In this document: piece by piece, positions 8,135 through 16,779 of the stretch
How positions within the stretch are numbered: the first letter of the stretch is position 1
Layout: every line of letters starts with the position of its first letter
Origin: Pseudomonas sp. RGM2987
GTDB taxonomy: Bacteria > Pseudomonadota > Gammaproteobacteria > Pseudomonadales > Pseudomonadaceae
Direction: 5' to 3'
Assembly: GCF_022952855.1 (NCBI RefSeq)
Contig: NZ_JALJDX010000174.1
Location: 1-39,512 of the forward strand
DNA length: 39,512 bases
Translations under genes and position numbers: made by a program
The notes under the pieces: generated by a model
Seen by the model: only the letters and a program-made list of their open reading frames with translations
Databases searched by the model: none
Told to the model about the DNA's origin: nothing

Positions 8135-8184
8135 GAAGCCTGCGATCTTTTCATCTTTCAACAAGAGAAAAGATCGCAGGCTTC
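8135..8184. terminator. 17-bp perfect inverted repeat after the small gene
   Basis: Positions 8135-8151 and 8168-8184 (GAAGCCTGCGATCTTTT and its complement) pair perfectly around a 16-nt loop. It can act as a terminator for the gene ending at 8118, although the T-run lies inside the stem. From memory this GCCTGCGATCTTTT motif is itself dispersed in Pseudomonas genomes, so it may be another REP-like family. Confidence 0.55.
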
Positions 8185-8285
8185 GTCGTTTCCAGGGTTC
8201 GCAGGAAATCCTGCTGTAATATCACATGGCCATATGTTTAAATTTGACGCTGATAAATTGACACCTTGCCGATAAGGATCGACCC

Positions 8286-8411
8286 ATGGTGATGCGTCTG
8301 GCCGTGATGCTGCTGTTTCTTTATTCCACCCCGATTGTGTCTGCCGCCCAACCGGTGCCCGGTGAGCTGGAAGTGGCGCGGGAGCGTTTATTGAGTCTGC
8401 TAAGCGATTGA
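8286..8411 (+). CDS. Very small exported peptide (41 residues)
   Basis: A short reading frame, MVMRLAVMLLFLYSTPIVSA then AQPVPGELEVARERLLSLLSD. The first 20 residues form a credible signal peptide ending in VSA, leaving a 21-residue amphipathic helix-like tail. AAGGA lies 7 bases before the ATG. A REP doublet begins 14 bp after the stop, as usual for real 3' ends. I do not recognise it; it could be a small periplasmic or membrane-associated peptide. Confidence 0.45.
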   Translation: MVMRLAVMLLFLYSTPIVSAAQPVPGELEVARERLLSLLSD

Positions 8412-8424
8412 ACTTGATTGCTTT

Positions 8425-8515
8425 TGTGGCGAGGGAGCTTGCTCCCGCTCGATTGCGCAGCAATCGCAAAAAGGGTCTGCTGCGCAGCCCAGCGGGAGCA
8501 AGCTCCCTCGCCACA
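8425..8515. repeat. REP doublet of the TGTGGCGAGGGAGC type
   Basis: TGTGGCGAGGGAGCTTGCTC at the left is matched by GAGCAAGCTCCCTCGCCACA at the right, around an inner GCGCAG-containing spacer. This is a second REP class, distinct from the CGGGCTTGCTCGCG type found elsewhere in the window. Confidence 0.85.
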
Positions 8516-8536
8516 GGGTGATATGTTGGCAGTTAG

Positions 8537-9139
8537 TTACTTCGCCATGATCGCCACGAACAGCTCGGAATCGAGAAGCCGCTGCAACCAGCGCTGAAGG
8601 TTCGGGTAGGGCGCCTGGGCGAACCATTGGCGATCGACATGGGCGAACTGGCGTACGAAGGGCATCAACGCCACGTCCGCCAGACTCTGGTGCTGCGCCG
8701 CCAGGAACGGCTGGGTTTCAAGCAACGCTTCCAGCTTGCGCAGAAAACCTTCGCCCTCGGCCCGATAGTGTTCCGCCGGATGCTCCGGATGACGCTCGGG
8801 GTATTTGTAGCGATTGAGGTGAAGCTTGAACACTTGGTCGTTTTCACGAATCAACGCCGCCGTCAGCGCTTGGCCGGCGGGATCATCCAGCAATCGCCAG
8901 TCCTGCGGATCATGCCGGGCCAAGGCCCAGTTCATGATCTCCAGGCTTTCATCGATCACCCGGCCATCGGCCCACAGCACCGGCACCGTGCCTTTGCTGG
9001 ACAGCGCGAGCATCTCGGCCGGCTTGGCCTTCAGGCTGACTTCGACAATCTCCAGCTCCTCCGCACTGTAGCGTAGCGCCATGCGTGCGCGCATCGCGTA
9101 GGGGCAGCGGCGAAAGGAATAGAGCACGGTACTGCTCAT
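8537..9139 (-). CDS. Glutathione S-transferase family protein
   Basis: A 200-residue GST-like protein. The thioredoxin-fold half has FRRCPYAMRARM with a possible active Cys12, the cis-proline loop SSKGTVPVL (Pro53) and the glutathione-binding DES (Glu64-Ser65). The helical C-terminal half follows with an N-capping-like SLADVALMPF near residue 150. Its ATG overlaps the sbcC stop (ATGA, 9136-9139), so it is the last gene of the sbcD-sbcC operon and probably translationally coupled. The substrate is unknown; detoxification or protein deglutathionylation are both possible for Cys-type bacterial GSTs. Confidence 0.88.
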   Translation of the reverse strand: MSSTVLYSFRRCPYAMRARMALRYSAEELEIVEVSLKAKPAEMLALSSKGTVPVLWADGRVIDESLEIMNWALARHDPQDWRLLDDPAGQALTAALIRENDQVFKLHLNRYKYPERHPEHPAEHYRAEGEGFLRKLEALLETQPFLAAQHQSLADVALMPFVRQFAHVDRQWFAQAPYPNLQRWLQRLLDSELFVAIMAK

Positions 9140-12100
9140 TTCACTTCCACCGTGCTCAAGCCGTTGCCTTGACGCCGCACCTGGATCTGCACCGGAATCC
9201 GCTCGTGCATTTCCTGCACGTGGGAAATCACCGCGACCTTACGGCCCTGGGCCTGCAAGCCGTCGAGGGCGTCCATCGCCAGTTGCAGCGACTCCGGATC
9301 AAGGCTGCCGAAGCCTTCATCGATGAACAGCGACTCGATCCGCAGCGTGCTCGACGCCATCGAGGCCAACCCCAGTGCGAGGGCCAGGGATACCAGGAAG
9401 GTTTCACCGCCGGACAACGAATGCACCGAGCGCAGTTCATCGCCCATCTCGGTGTCCAGCACCAGCAGCCCGAGCATGCTGCCGCCACGCTTGAGGCGGT
9501 AGCGGCGCACCAGTTGGCGCAACTGGGCGTTGGCATGGTGGACCAGCAGGTCGAGGTTGTAGGCCTGGGCGAGTTTGCGGAAACGGTCGCCGGTGGCCGA
9601 GCCGATCAGGGCATCCAGGCGCGCCCAGCGCTGATACTCGGTGTAGGCCTGTTCGATCTGCTGGGCCAGGGCCTGATTGGCATTTTGCCGGCGCTGATCC
9701 TCCGCTTGCTGGGCGCGCAACTCGGCGCACTGGTGCTCGCTGGCGGCGAATTGGTTTTGCAGTTCGGTGAGCGCTTCGGCCAGTTGTTCGGGCGCCAGGT
9801 TGCCGTTGTGCTGGGCCTGGTGGTTGTGCAGGCGCTGTTCGCGTTCAGTCAACAGCACGCGGGCCTGCTCGATGGCTTTCTCACTGTTGAGCAGGCGCTG
9901 GCGCAACTGGCCGATATGTTGATCGTCGAGGCCGAGCAAGGCGTCGAGGGCGGCGTCGTCCAGTTCGGGGTGAGTGCTGCGCCACTGAGCGATGTCGGCT
10001 GCCAGGCTCTGGAGTTCGGCGTCGAGGGCATGGGCCTGTTCCTGGCGCGCCTTGAGCTCGGCGGCCAGTTGCACCAGCGTATTGCGCAATTCTTGCAGTT
10101 GCCGGGTGGCCGTCGTCTCTGCGCAACGGGCCTGTTCCAAGGTCTGGTCGAGCTGCTGTTGCCACTGCTCGGCGCTGGTGTGTTCGCCCAGCAATTGCGC
10201 GAGGGTTTGTTGGCAGGCCTGCTGTTGCTCGGTCAGGATCTTGAAGTGTTGCTGGGCCGCTTCCAGTTGCTGCACACGAATCTGCTGGCGGTCCTGTTCC
10301 TTCTCCAGGGTCTGCTGGCGCTGGAGCTGTTCGCCGAGTTCGTCGCGCTGCTGCTCCAGTTGTTCGAGACGCCGGGCGATCTGCTGGTCGAGCTGCATGA
10401 AGGTCGCCGCGGGTTCGCTGCGCAGCGCTTGCAAGGTGTCCGCCGGCAATAGGCTGCTGAAGTGCCCCAGCTCGTCCTCCAGCCGCTGGCGATCGCGGGC
10501 CAGTTCCTGTTGCTGATTGCCCAGGTGCTGCGCTGCCTGCTGGCTGGCCGTTTCGGCGTTGCGCAGTTGCTGCGCCAGGCGCGCGGCGTCCTGCTGCAAG
10601 GTGAGCAGGGCGGTTTGCCGTTGTTCGTCCTGCTCAATGTGCTGGTGTAACTGGCTGTTCTGGTGCGCCAGCCAGGCATCGCGCTTGTCAGGATCCTGGG
10701 CCTGCAACTGCGCTGACAGCGGATGGGCTTCGAGGCTGGGCGCGAGATTCTGTTGCTGCTGTGCGAGTTGTTCCTGCTGCTGCTTGAATTCTTTCAGTTG
10801 GGCGATGACGCCGCTGTACTGCGTGCGCAGTTCGATGACTTTTTCATTGAGTAGGTCCACGGCCTTACGGGCATTGGCCTCTTCGGTTTCATCGTGGCGC
10901 CCCAGGCTTTGCAGCAGCGCTTCGGGTTGATGGTAAGGATGCTCGACGCTGCCGCAGACCGGGCAGGGTTGCTCGTCCTGCAACTGGGCGCGCAGTTGCT
11001 CGACGCTTTCGCTGCGGGCCAGGCGCTGGCGCTCCAGCAGTTCACGGGTCACGCTCAGGGTCTGTTCGGCCACCGTCAGTTCGGCCTTGGCTTCGCCGCC
11101 TTCGCGCACCAGTCGGTCGCGTTCCTGCAAGGCCTGTTGCTGGCGTTGGCCGAGTTCGGCGCCGCGTTTGTCCAGCTCCTGCTGGCTGGCCCAGAGCCGG
11201 GTCAGCTCTTCGAACGCGCGCTGTTGCTTGCGATTGTCTTGCAGCAGGTTGCCCAGTAGCTGGATCTGTTCGGCCACCGCCTCCGGTTCGGCACCGGCTT
11301 CCTTGTAGAGCACCTCAAGGTTCTGACGCTGGCTTGCAAGGTCCTCGGCGGTGCGCTTGGCATTGTGTTCCAGCGCGGCGAGTTCGGCCTGGCCCTGGTT
11401 CAGCCGATTGCTGATCAGCACCAATTGCTGGAGGCGATCACGATAGGCGTTCCAGGCCTCGCTCAGCGGTGCCAGCGGCGTGCTTTGCTCAAGCTCGGCG
11501 GCGATTCGCTGCAAGCGCTCGGCCACCTGTCTTTGCTGTTCAAGCAGGGTCTCGATCGTGCGCTGGCCTTCGGTGCAGGCTTGTTGCGCTTGTTCCTGGC
11601 GCTGGGCGCTTTGGCTGGCGTCGGCAGTGAGACGGGCCAGGGTGCTTTGTTCTTCAAAGGCCTGGCGCAGCAGCGGCGCGCTGTCGGTGCTTTGCTGTTG
11701 CGCTGTTGTCATCGCTTGTTGCGCGACGCCGAGGGCTTTCTCCAGCTCGGTCTGTTGCGCATGCAAGTCGATCTGCTGCTGGGTGAGCTGCTGGATCTGC
11801 GCCGCCAGGGGCTCGAGTTGTCGGCTCAACTGCGCCTGACGAATGAATTGATGGCGCTGGGGCGCAAGCTGTTCCAGGCGCGTCAGTTTCACCCGTTCAT
11901 CCGCCAGGGCGTTCCAATCGGCCTGGGCCTGTTGCAGTTGCTCTGCCGCGCTGGCCTGTTCGTCCTGCAATTGACGCAGGTCTTTAAGCCAACTGTGCTG
12001 CTGCTCCAGTTGTTTGAGTTGCGCCTGTTGGGCCTTGAGCTGCTGCTGGGCTTCGTTGAAGCGCTGGTCCAGCTCGGCCCGGGCTTCGACGGACAGCGGG

Positions 12101-12777
12101 GTGATGCCGCTGGCCTGGTCCTGCAACTGCTTGTGGGCTTCCTTGGCTTGCTTGGCCTTGTCGAAGGCGCGCCGACCGAGGCGGGTGTACAGGGCGGTGT
12201 CGGTGAGTTTTTCCAGCAGCTCGCTGCGGTCGTTGTCGTCGGCCTTGAGAAATGCACTGAACTCGCTCTGGGCCAGCAGCACGGCGCGGGTGAACTGTTC
12301 GAAGTTCAGGCCCAGTGCCGCTTCGAGCTGGGCCTTGTACTCGCCTTTCTGGCTCGCCAGCAGTTGATCGTTGTCCAGGTCGCGCAGGCTCTGGCGGCTG
12401 GCTTGCAACTTGCCGCCGGCCTTTTCCCGGGCGCGATTGGCTTCCCAGCGGGCCCGGTAGCGCCGCCCATCGACGCCGCGGAAATCCACTTCCGCATAGC
12501 CATCGCCGGTGCCCCGGCGCAACAGCGTGCGCGGATCGCCGGTGGCAATTTCACCGTCGGCGTCCGGGACCTTGGCATCGCGCCCGGTGTTGCTCAGGCG
12601 TGGCACGGCGCCGAACAGCGCCAGGCACAAGGCATCGAGCAAGGTGCTCTTGCCGGCGCCGGTAGGACCGGTGATCGCGAACAGGCCGGCGCTGGCCAAG
12701 GGTTCGGCAGTGAAATCGATCTCGAACGGCCCGGCCAGGGACGCAAGGTTTTTGAGACGGATCGCGAGGATTTTCAT
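9136..12777 (-). CDS. sbcC: SbcC, ATPase subunit of the SbcCD nuclease
   Basis: A 1213-residue SMC/Rad50-type protein that with SbcD forms an ATP-dependent nuclease cleaving DNA hairpins and protein-blocked ends. The Walker A GPTGAGKST is at residues 37-45. A very long Gln- and Leu-rich coiled coil runs on both sides of the zinc hook CPVCG (Cys605, Cys608). The ABC signature LSGGETFLVSLALALG lies near residue 1120, followed by Walker B SLFIDEGFGSLD near 1150. Length is somewhat above E. coli SbcC (about 1050). The start codon overlaps the sbcD stop by four bases. The nuclease is relevant here because the window is rich in REP hairpins, natural SbcCD-type structures. Confidence 0.95.
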   Translation of the reverse strand: MKILAIRLKNLASLAGPFEIDFTAEPLASAGLFAITGPTGAGKSTLLDALCLALFGAVPRLSNTGRDAKVPDADGEIATGDPRTLLRRGTGDGYAEVDFRGVDGRRYRARWEANRAREKAGGKLQASRQSLRDLDNDQLLASQKGEYKAQLEAALGLNFEQFTRAVLLAQSEFSAFLKADDNDRSELLEKLTDTALYTRLGRRAFDKAKQAKEAHKQLQDQASGITPLSVEARAELDQRFNEAQQQLKAQQAQLKQLEQQHSWLKDLRQLQDEQASAAEQLQQAQADWNALADERVKLTRLEQLAPQRHQFIRQAQLSRQLEPLAAQIQQLTQQQIDLHAQQTELEKALGVAQQAMTTAQQQSTDSAPLLRQAFEEQSTLARLTADASQSAQRQEQAQQACTEGQRTIETLLEQQRQVAERLQRIAAELEQSTPLAPLSEAWNAYRDRLQQLVLISNRLNQGQAELAALEHNAKRTAEDLASQRQNLEVLYKEAGAEPEAVAEQIQLLGNLLQDNRKQQRAFEELTRLWASQQELDKRGAELGQRQQQALQERDRLVREGGEAKAELTVAEQTLSVTRELLERQRLARSESVEQLRAQLQDEQPCPVCGSVEHPYHQPEALLQSLGRHDETEEANARKAVDLLNEKVIELRTQYSGVIAQLKEFKQQQEQLAQQQQNLAPSLEAHPLSAQLQAQDPDKRDAWLAHQNSQLHQHIEQDEQRQTALLTLQQDAARLAQQLRNAETASQQAAQHLGNQQQELARDRQRLEDELGHFSSLLPADTLQALRSEPAATFMQLDQQIARRLEQLEQQRDELGEQLQRQQTLEKEQDRQQIRVQQLEAAQQHFKILTEQQQACQQTLAQLLGEHTSAEQWQQQLDQTLEQARCAETTATRQLQELRNTLVQLAAELKARQEQAHALDAELQSLAADIAQWRSTHPELDDAALDALLGLDDQHIGQLRQRLLNSEKAIEQARVLLTEREQRLHNHQAQHNGNLAPEQLAEALTELQNQFAASEHQCAELRAQQAEDQRRQNANQALAQQIEQAYTEYQRWARLDALIGSATGDRFRKLAQAYNLDLLVHHANAQLRQLVRRYRLKRGGSMLGLLVLDTEMGDELRSVHSLSGGETFLVSLALALGLASMASSTLRIESLFIDEGFGSLDPESLQLAMDALDGLQAQGRKVAVISHVQEMHERIPVQIQVRRQGNGLSTVEVK

Positions 12778-14018
12778 GCTTGCTCGTCCTCCATCTGCAC
12801 GTCTTGCAACAGCACGGCGAAATCCTTGAGGGTCTGTTCGTCCACTTCGCTGCCATAGGTGTCGTGCCAGGCGCGGCTGAACAGTTCCTGCGGGCTGAGT
12901 TGATCCAGTTCGATCAGGCTGGCGGCGTCGTCGGCGCTGGCGTTGCCACCGTTGCCGGCGTATTCGGCAGCGATCCGCACCAGTCGCACGGCCTTGCCTT
13001 GCAGCGCGGTTTCCACCTGGTGGCGCAGGTCCGGCTGCGGCTCGTCGAGGCGCACCCGCACTTCCAACCAGGGTTGGCGCTGGATGTCGGCCAGCAGGTC
13101 GATGTCCGGCAGGTCCTTGAGTTGCACCAGGATCTCGGCCAGAGGCGCCGGGCCCAGGCGTTGCAGGTTGACGGCCCGGGGAATAAGCCGTGGCTCGACC
13201 TTGACCAGGGTTTCGCCATCCAGCGTGATATCGAGGATCTGGTGCTGATAGCCGATCTCCGAGAACGACAGCGGAATTGGCGAGCCGCTGTAGCGGATGC
13301 GCTCCTCACCGTTGACCTTCTGTGGTTTATGCAAATGGCCGAGGGCGACGTAGCTGATGCTCGGGCCGAACAGGCTGGCGGGCAGGGCTTCTGCATTGCC
13401 GATGATCAGGCTGCGTTCGGAGTCCTCGGAGACCGAGCCACCGGCCATGTGCGCGTGGCTGACGGCAATCAGCGCCTGGCCTTTCTTGCGCTTGCTGTTG
13501 GCGGCGGCGATCAGCCATTCATGTACCTGGCCGATACCGCGTAGGTAGTCATCGCCCAGTTGCGCGCCGGTGACTTCGGCCGGGCGCAGGAACGGCAGGG
13601 CCAGGCACCAGGCCTTGACCTTGCCCTTGGCGTCGGGCAACGGTAGCAGCAGGCGCTCGACATCCAGTTGCCCATCGTCCAGCCACAACACCCGGCCCAG
13701 GGCATGGGTGCGCAGGCGCCGCATCAGCGGCGCCGGCAGCTCGATGCGCGAGCCGGAATCGTGGTTACCGGCGATCATCACGATGGTCAGGTTGGCATTC
13801 TGTTCGTGGGCACTGACGATGAAATCGTACAGCCGCTCCTGGGCTTTGACCGGCGGGTTGACGGTGTCGAAGATATCGCCGGCAATCAGCAGCACATCAG
13901 GTTTTTCGCTCGCCAGCTGGCGCAGCAGCCACTCGAGGAAACACCCGTGCTCGAAATCGCGCTCCTGGCCGTGCAGGTTCTGCCCCAGGTGCCAGTCGGA
14001 GGTGTGAAACAGACGCAA
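12774..14018 (-). CDS. sbcD: SbcD, nuclease subunit of SbcCD
   Basis: A 414-residue Mre11-type metallophosphoesterase. Metal-binding motifs appear in order: HTSDWHLGQN (Asp8, His10), IAGDIFD (Asp48), AGNHDSGSRIE (Asn85, His86), VSHAHMAGG near residue 187 and ALGHLHKPQ near 225. The C-terminal part is the SbcD capping and SbcC-binding domain. It overlaps sbcC by ATGA and opens the sbcD-sbcC-GST operon. Its promoter must lie in the AT-richer stretch at about 14020-14080, just before the tandem REP block. Confidence 0.95.
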   Translation of the reverse strand: MRLFHTSDWHLGQNLHGQERDFEHGCFLEWLLRQLASEKPDVLLIAGDIFDTVNPPVKAQERLYDFIVSAHEQNANLTIVMIAGNHDSGSRIELPAPLMRRLRTHALGRVLWLDDGQLDVERLLLPLPDAKGKVKAWCLALPFLRPAEVTGAQLGDDYLRGIGQVHEWLIAAANSKRKKGQALIAVSHAHMAGGSVSEDSERSLIIGNAEALPASLFGPSISYVALGHLHKPQKVNGEERIRYSGSPIPLSFSEIGYQHQILDITLDGETLVKVEPRLIPRAVNLQRLGPAPLAEILVQLKDLPDIDLLADIQRQPWLEVRVRLDEPQPDLRHQVETALQGKAVRLVRIAAEYAGNGGNASADDAASLIELDQLSPQELFSRAWHDTYGSEVDEQTLKDFAVLLQDVQMEDEQA

Positions 14019-14144
14019 GGCAAACTCCAGAAAACAAGTAATGGCCGCGTGAAGAAAAGCGGCTGAAAAAAGCGGAGTTTACTGGGAAACAACGCAGAGG
14101 ACCCGCGCAACTTCGCAGTACTCGCCACAAGAGCGAAGAGCTTG

Positions 14145-14395
14145 CATACAGATTCTGCGCCCACCACAACCCCCTGTGGGAGCGGGTTTACCCGCGAGGG
14201 CGGCAGTCCATTCAATATCTGTTTGGCTGACCCATCGCTATCGCGAGCAAGCCCGCTCCCACAGTGATCTGGGTACATACAGATTCTTTACCCGCCACAA
14301 ACCCCCTGTGGGAGCGGGTTTACCCGCGAAGGCGGCGGTCCATTCAATATCTGCTTGGCTGACCCACCGCTATCGCCAGCAGACTCGCTCCCACA
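14145..14395. repeat. Tandem duplication of a REPIN unit (131-bp period)
   Basis: CATACAGATTCT begins at 14145 and again at 14276. The whole following block recurs with few changes: ACCACAA..CCCCCTGTGGGAGCGGGTTTACCCGCG, then a GTCCATTCAATATCTG spacer, GGCTGACCCA and a reverse REP arm. The reverse arm of unit 2 is more decayed (CGCCAGCAGACTCGCTCC). This is a direct duplication of a complete REPIN with its flanks. Confidence 0.85.
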
Positions 14396-14570
14396 ATGGA
14401 TCTGCTTCGTGAGCAAGCTCTGCTTCCACTCAGCGGGGATAAATCCCCTCGCCACATCAGTCGCATCATCTACGGAAACGCCCTACATCACTCAAGGAAA
14501 GGTCCGATTTACCCCCCTCTGCTTCCTTCATAGCGTGCATGTTCCTTCGAATAACAAGGAAGCACATTCC
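14396..14570. other. Leader region before the lipase gene
   Basis: The first part (about 14410-14457) is a decayed REP remnant ending in CCCTCGCCACA. The rest is a non-coding stretch leading to the lipase gene, holding CAAGGA at 14493-14498 and 14555-14560. No confident promoter hexamers were found. A tRNA or riboswitch is not apparent. Confidence 0.4.
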
Positions 14571-14660
14571 ATGAAGCGCCATCACCTTTCGTTCGAGAAG
14601 CCATACCTCTCGAAAGCCACGACTTCTCGCCAGTCCATGAGCCATGGAAAACAGGCGTAG
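14571..14660 (+). CDS. Possible 29-residue leader peptide
   Basis: An ATG at 14571 follows ACAAGGA by 10 bases and opens MKRHHLSFEKPYLSK, a basic peptide of 29 residues ending at 14660. It lies 68 bp before the lipase start. There is no recognised family, and a chance frame is as likely as a real leader. Confidence 0.2.
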   Translation: MKRHHLSFEKPYLSKATTSRQSMSHGKQA

Positions 14661-14728
14661 CGGCATCGGGTCGCCCCTCACACGCCTCTTCAGATGCACA
14701 GCATAAGTGCAGCACATCAAGGATCGAC

Positions 14729-16768
14729 ATGAACGACTACTCTCACCGCACGGACACGCTCAACCCCTACAAAACCATCGTGGTTGGGGAGCAGATAAAA
14801 CACTGGATCGAGTTCCAGTTACTCGACGAGCAGGGCGAGCCTTTGGCGAATATTCCCTATCGGGCGCTGAACGAAGCCACACGCACGGACTATGTTCCCG
14901 AATATACGGGCCATAGCGATGCCCAAGGGGTGATTCGCATCGATGGCCTGCACCCGCTGCCCATCACCTTGCTGCTGGCTGCTGACCCGTTGGCCGAGCA
15001 ACTGCAAACCCGTCGCTTGCGTGCCGAACGGCCTGAGCCGCCTCGTCCGAATATTTCGAATCGCTTTCCCTTGCATCAGCCGCAGCGTGCGGGTTTCTCG
15101 CCTATCGAGCAGCAGGCCCTCGCCGCCGGTCACGGCTACCAGTATTTGCGCATCGGTCAGCTCTGCGATCGATTGCCGACTCTCGATCCGCCGTTGGACG
15201 ATCCTCAAAATCCGCCGGACTTTCATTTTCCAGATCCGACTTTCAGCGGTACTACCTTCGAATACGAGCAGTTGGAGCACCGGCATGTGCTGGAAGTCTG
15301 TCCGTTTCGGGCTTGGGCCTTGGTGCTGCATCACCAATCGGGGTACAGCCAGGCCAACGCCTATAACCTCGGGCTGATGAGTATCTTGGCTTATAGCAAG
15401 AAGTCAGATAAGGATCACGGTTCTATCAAGGAGTTCTTTTCTCAGCAGTGTCTGGACCTTTCTCGCGCACCTCGGATATGGGACGACGGTGACAACTGGC
15501 TCTGCCTGGTCACTGATGTACCGTTCAATGCTCGCTATACGAGTTTCGATCTGCTTGACACTAGTAAGGCAGAGCCACCGGAGGGGGACACCCAGCTGTT
15601 TTATGTCATTAGCGCTTCCCAGGTGTTGGTGGCTTGGCGCGGCACCGAAACTGATGGCTTTGATGACCTACTCACCGATGTAACCTTTCGTCCGGTTCCG
15701 CCCGAGGTGGCGGCTCTCTGCAAGCCCATGGTGCCCTGCGACGGTTTGGCGCCGGAGGGAAGTATGCATCTGGGCTTTCGTGCAGCTTTCGACATGGCCC
15801 AGAGAATTTTTGGAAAGGAACTGGGCAAGATGATTCCCAAAGATGCTGAGGGCAAGCAACTCTTTATCTGCGGACATAGCCTGGGCGGCGCTCTCGGATT
15901 AGTCCATGCCGCCGCGCTGAAAGATCTGAATCCACTACTCTACACCTACGGCATGCCCCGCACCTTTAGCCTCAAGGCGGTGCAAAGTCTCAGCGAGCTG
16001 GTGCACTTTCGCCACGTCAACGACACCGACCTGATCCCCAGCGTTCCGCCCGAAGCGGCTCTGGATAACTATCTGTATGACCTGTACGGGCCATTGGGCA
16101 CCACACTAGGTTTTACCTGGTCACTGGCCCAACTGGCCGCCAGTGCCGTGGTTAAACACGGCGATCCTTACTGCCATCACGGCGAAATCGCCATGTTCTT
16201 TCGCGCCGAGCAGCATATACAGCGGCGGGGTTCGTCGTACCCGGCCTATCGCAACAAGGACGGGCTCGGTGCGCCGTATTACAGCACCATCTCCCGGCAG
16301 CTGTCGCATAAGGCCAAGTTCTACCTGGTGCCCAGCCTGAGCCCAGCGCAGGAGCAACAGGCCGGGGAGGCGCAAAAAAATCTGATCGGCTCCCTCCAGC
16401 CCGATGACCGCGCCGCATTCTTCCCACGGTACCGGAATGCCAAAACCGGTCGGATATCCGGTATTCGCCACCATTTCATGCGCAAGTATCAACCCTATCT
16501 GCACCATCTGGTGGAATCGATCAACCCCGAGCGTGACCCGGTGTTGAGGGAGAGGAAGGAACGGCAGGCGTTTGTCGAACAGATGCGCGAACACTATGCG
16601 GATATACATGAGCATGAACGGCTTCGTAACCGGGTGTTCCTCGACTTGCAGGGTCTGTTGAGCGAGTCCCTGGCCAGCACCTGGGAAGCCGAAGGCGGTG
16701 CCGAGGCGCTGCAGCGCTTCGATGGGGTGGCCGATCCCGAGATGTACCACACCGACACGTATATTTAA
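14729..16768 (+). CDS. Class-3 lipase-fold protein, candidate type VI secretion phospholipase effector
   Basis: A 679-residue protein without signal peptide or membrane segment. Residues 15-90 form a beta-rich module (IEFQLLDEQGEPLANIPYR, then a GVIRIDGL strand) resembling the small beta-sandwich domains placed before secreted cargo. The lipase core follows: AWRGTE (304-307) and MHLGF (346-350) are class-3 signatures. The nucleophile is Ser384 in GHSLGGALG, and the acid is Asp434 in HVNDTDLIPSVPP. The base is His483 or His484 in YCHHGEIA. A charged helical tail ends the chain. AAGGA lies 5 bases before the ATG. Two tandem lipoprotein genes follow at once, as in Tle phospholipase effector-immunity pairs. 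No VgrG, PAAR or T6SS gene is in the window, so delivery is inferred. Confidence 0.8.
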   Translation: MNDYSHRTDTLNPYKTIVVGEQIKHWIEFQLLDEQGEPLANIPYRALNEATRTDYVPEYTGHSDAQGVIRIDGLHPLPITLLLAADPLAEQLQTRRLRAERPEPPRPNISNRFPLHQPQRAGFSPIEQQALAAGHGYQYLRIGQLCDRLPTLDPPLDDPQNPPDFHFPDPTFSGTTFEYEQLEHRHVLEVCPFRAWALVLHHQSGYSQANAYNLGLMSILAYSKKSDKDHGSIKEFFSQQCLDLSRAPRIWDDGDNWLCLVTDVPFNARYTSFDLLDTSKAEPPEGDTQLFYVISASQVLVAWRGTETDGFDDLLTDVTFRPVPPEVAALCKPMVPCDGLAPEGSMHLGFRAAFDMAQRIFGKELGKMIPKDAEGKQLFICGHSLGGALGLVHAAALKDLNPLLYTYGMPRTFSLKAVQSLSELVHFRHVNDTDLIPSVPPEAALDNYLYDLYGPLGTTLGFTWSLAQLAASAVVKHGDPYCHHGEIAMFFRAEQHIQRRGSSYPAYRNKDGLGAPYYSTISRQLSHKAKFYLVPSLSPAQEQQAGEAQKNLIGSLQPDDRAAFFPRYRNAKTGRISGIRHHFMRKYQPYLHHLVESINPERDPVLRERKERQAFVEQMREHYADIHEHERLRNRVFLDLQGLLSESLASTWEAEGGAEALQRFDGVADPEMYHTDTYI

Positions 16769-16779
16769 GGGGCTCAGCC

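Noticed and set aside
8220..8250. ACATGGCCATATGT dyad before the 41-residue peptide gene
   Set aside because: Only partly symmetrical (ACAT/ATGT around an ATGGCCAT core) and no regulator is known for it; too weak to list as an operator.
9085..12858. Long plus-strand frames opposite sbcC and the GST gene (for example 9085-10452 and 11365-12858)
   Set aside because: Leu-rich, low-complexity products that are the complement of the Gln-rich SbcC coiled coil; no start signal or domain.
14145..14395. Regularly spaced repeats that could suggest a CRISPR array
   Set aside because: Only two long units with internal inverted REP arms and conserved, not unique, spacers; no cas genes.
14176..14412. Plus-strand frame with two near-identical halves
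   Set aside because: It is a translation of the tandem REP duplication (repeated GAGLPA and AVHSIS), not a protein.
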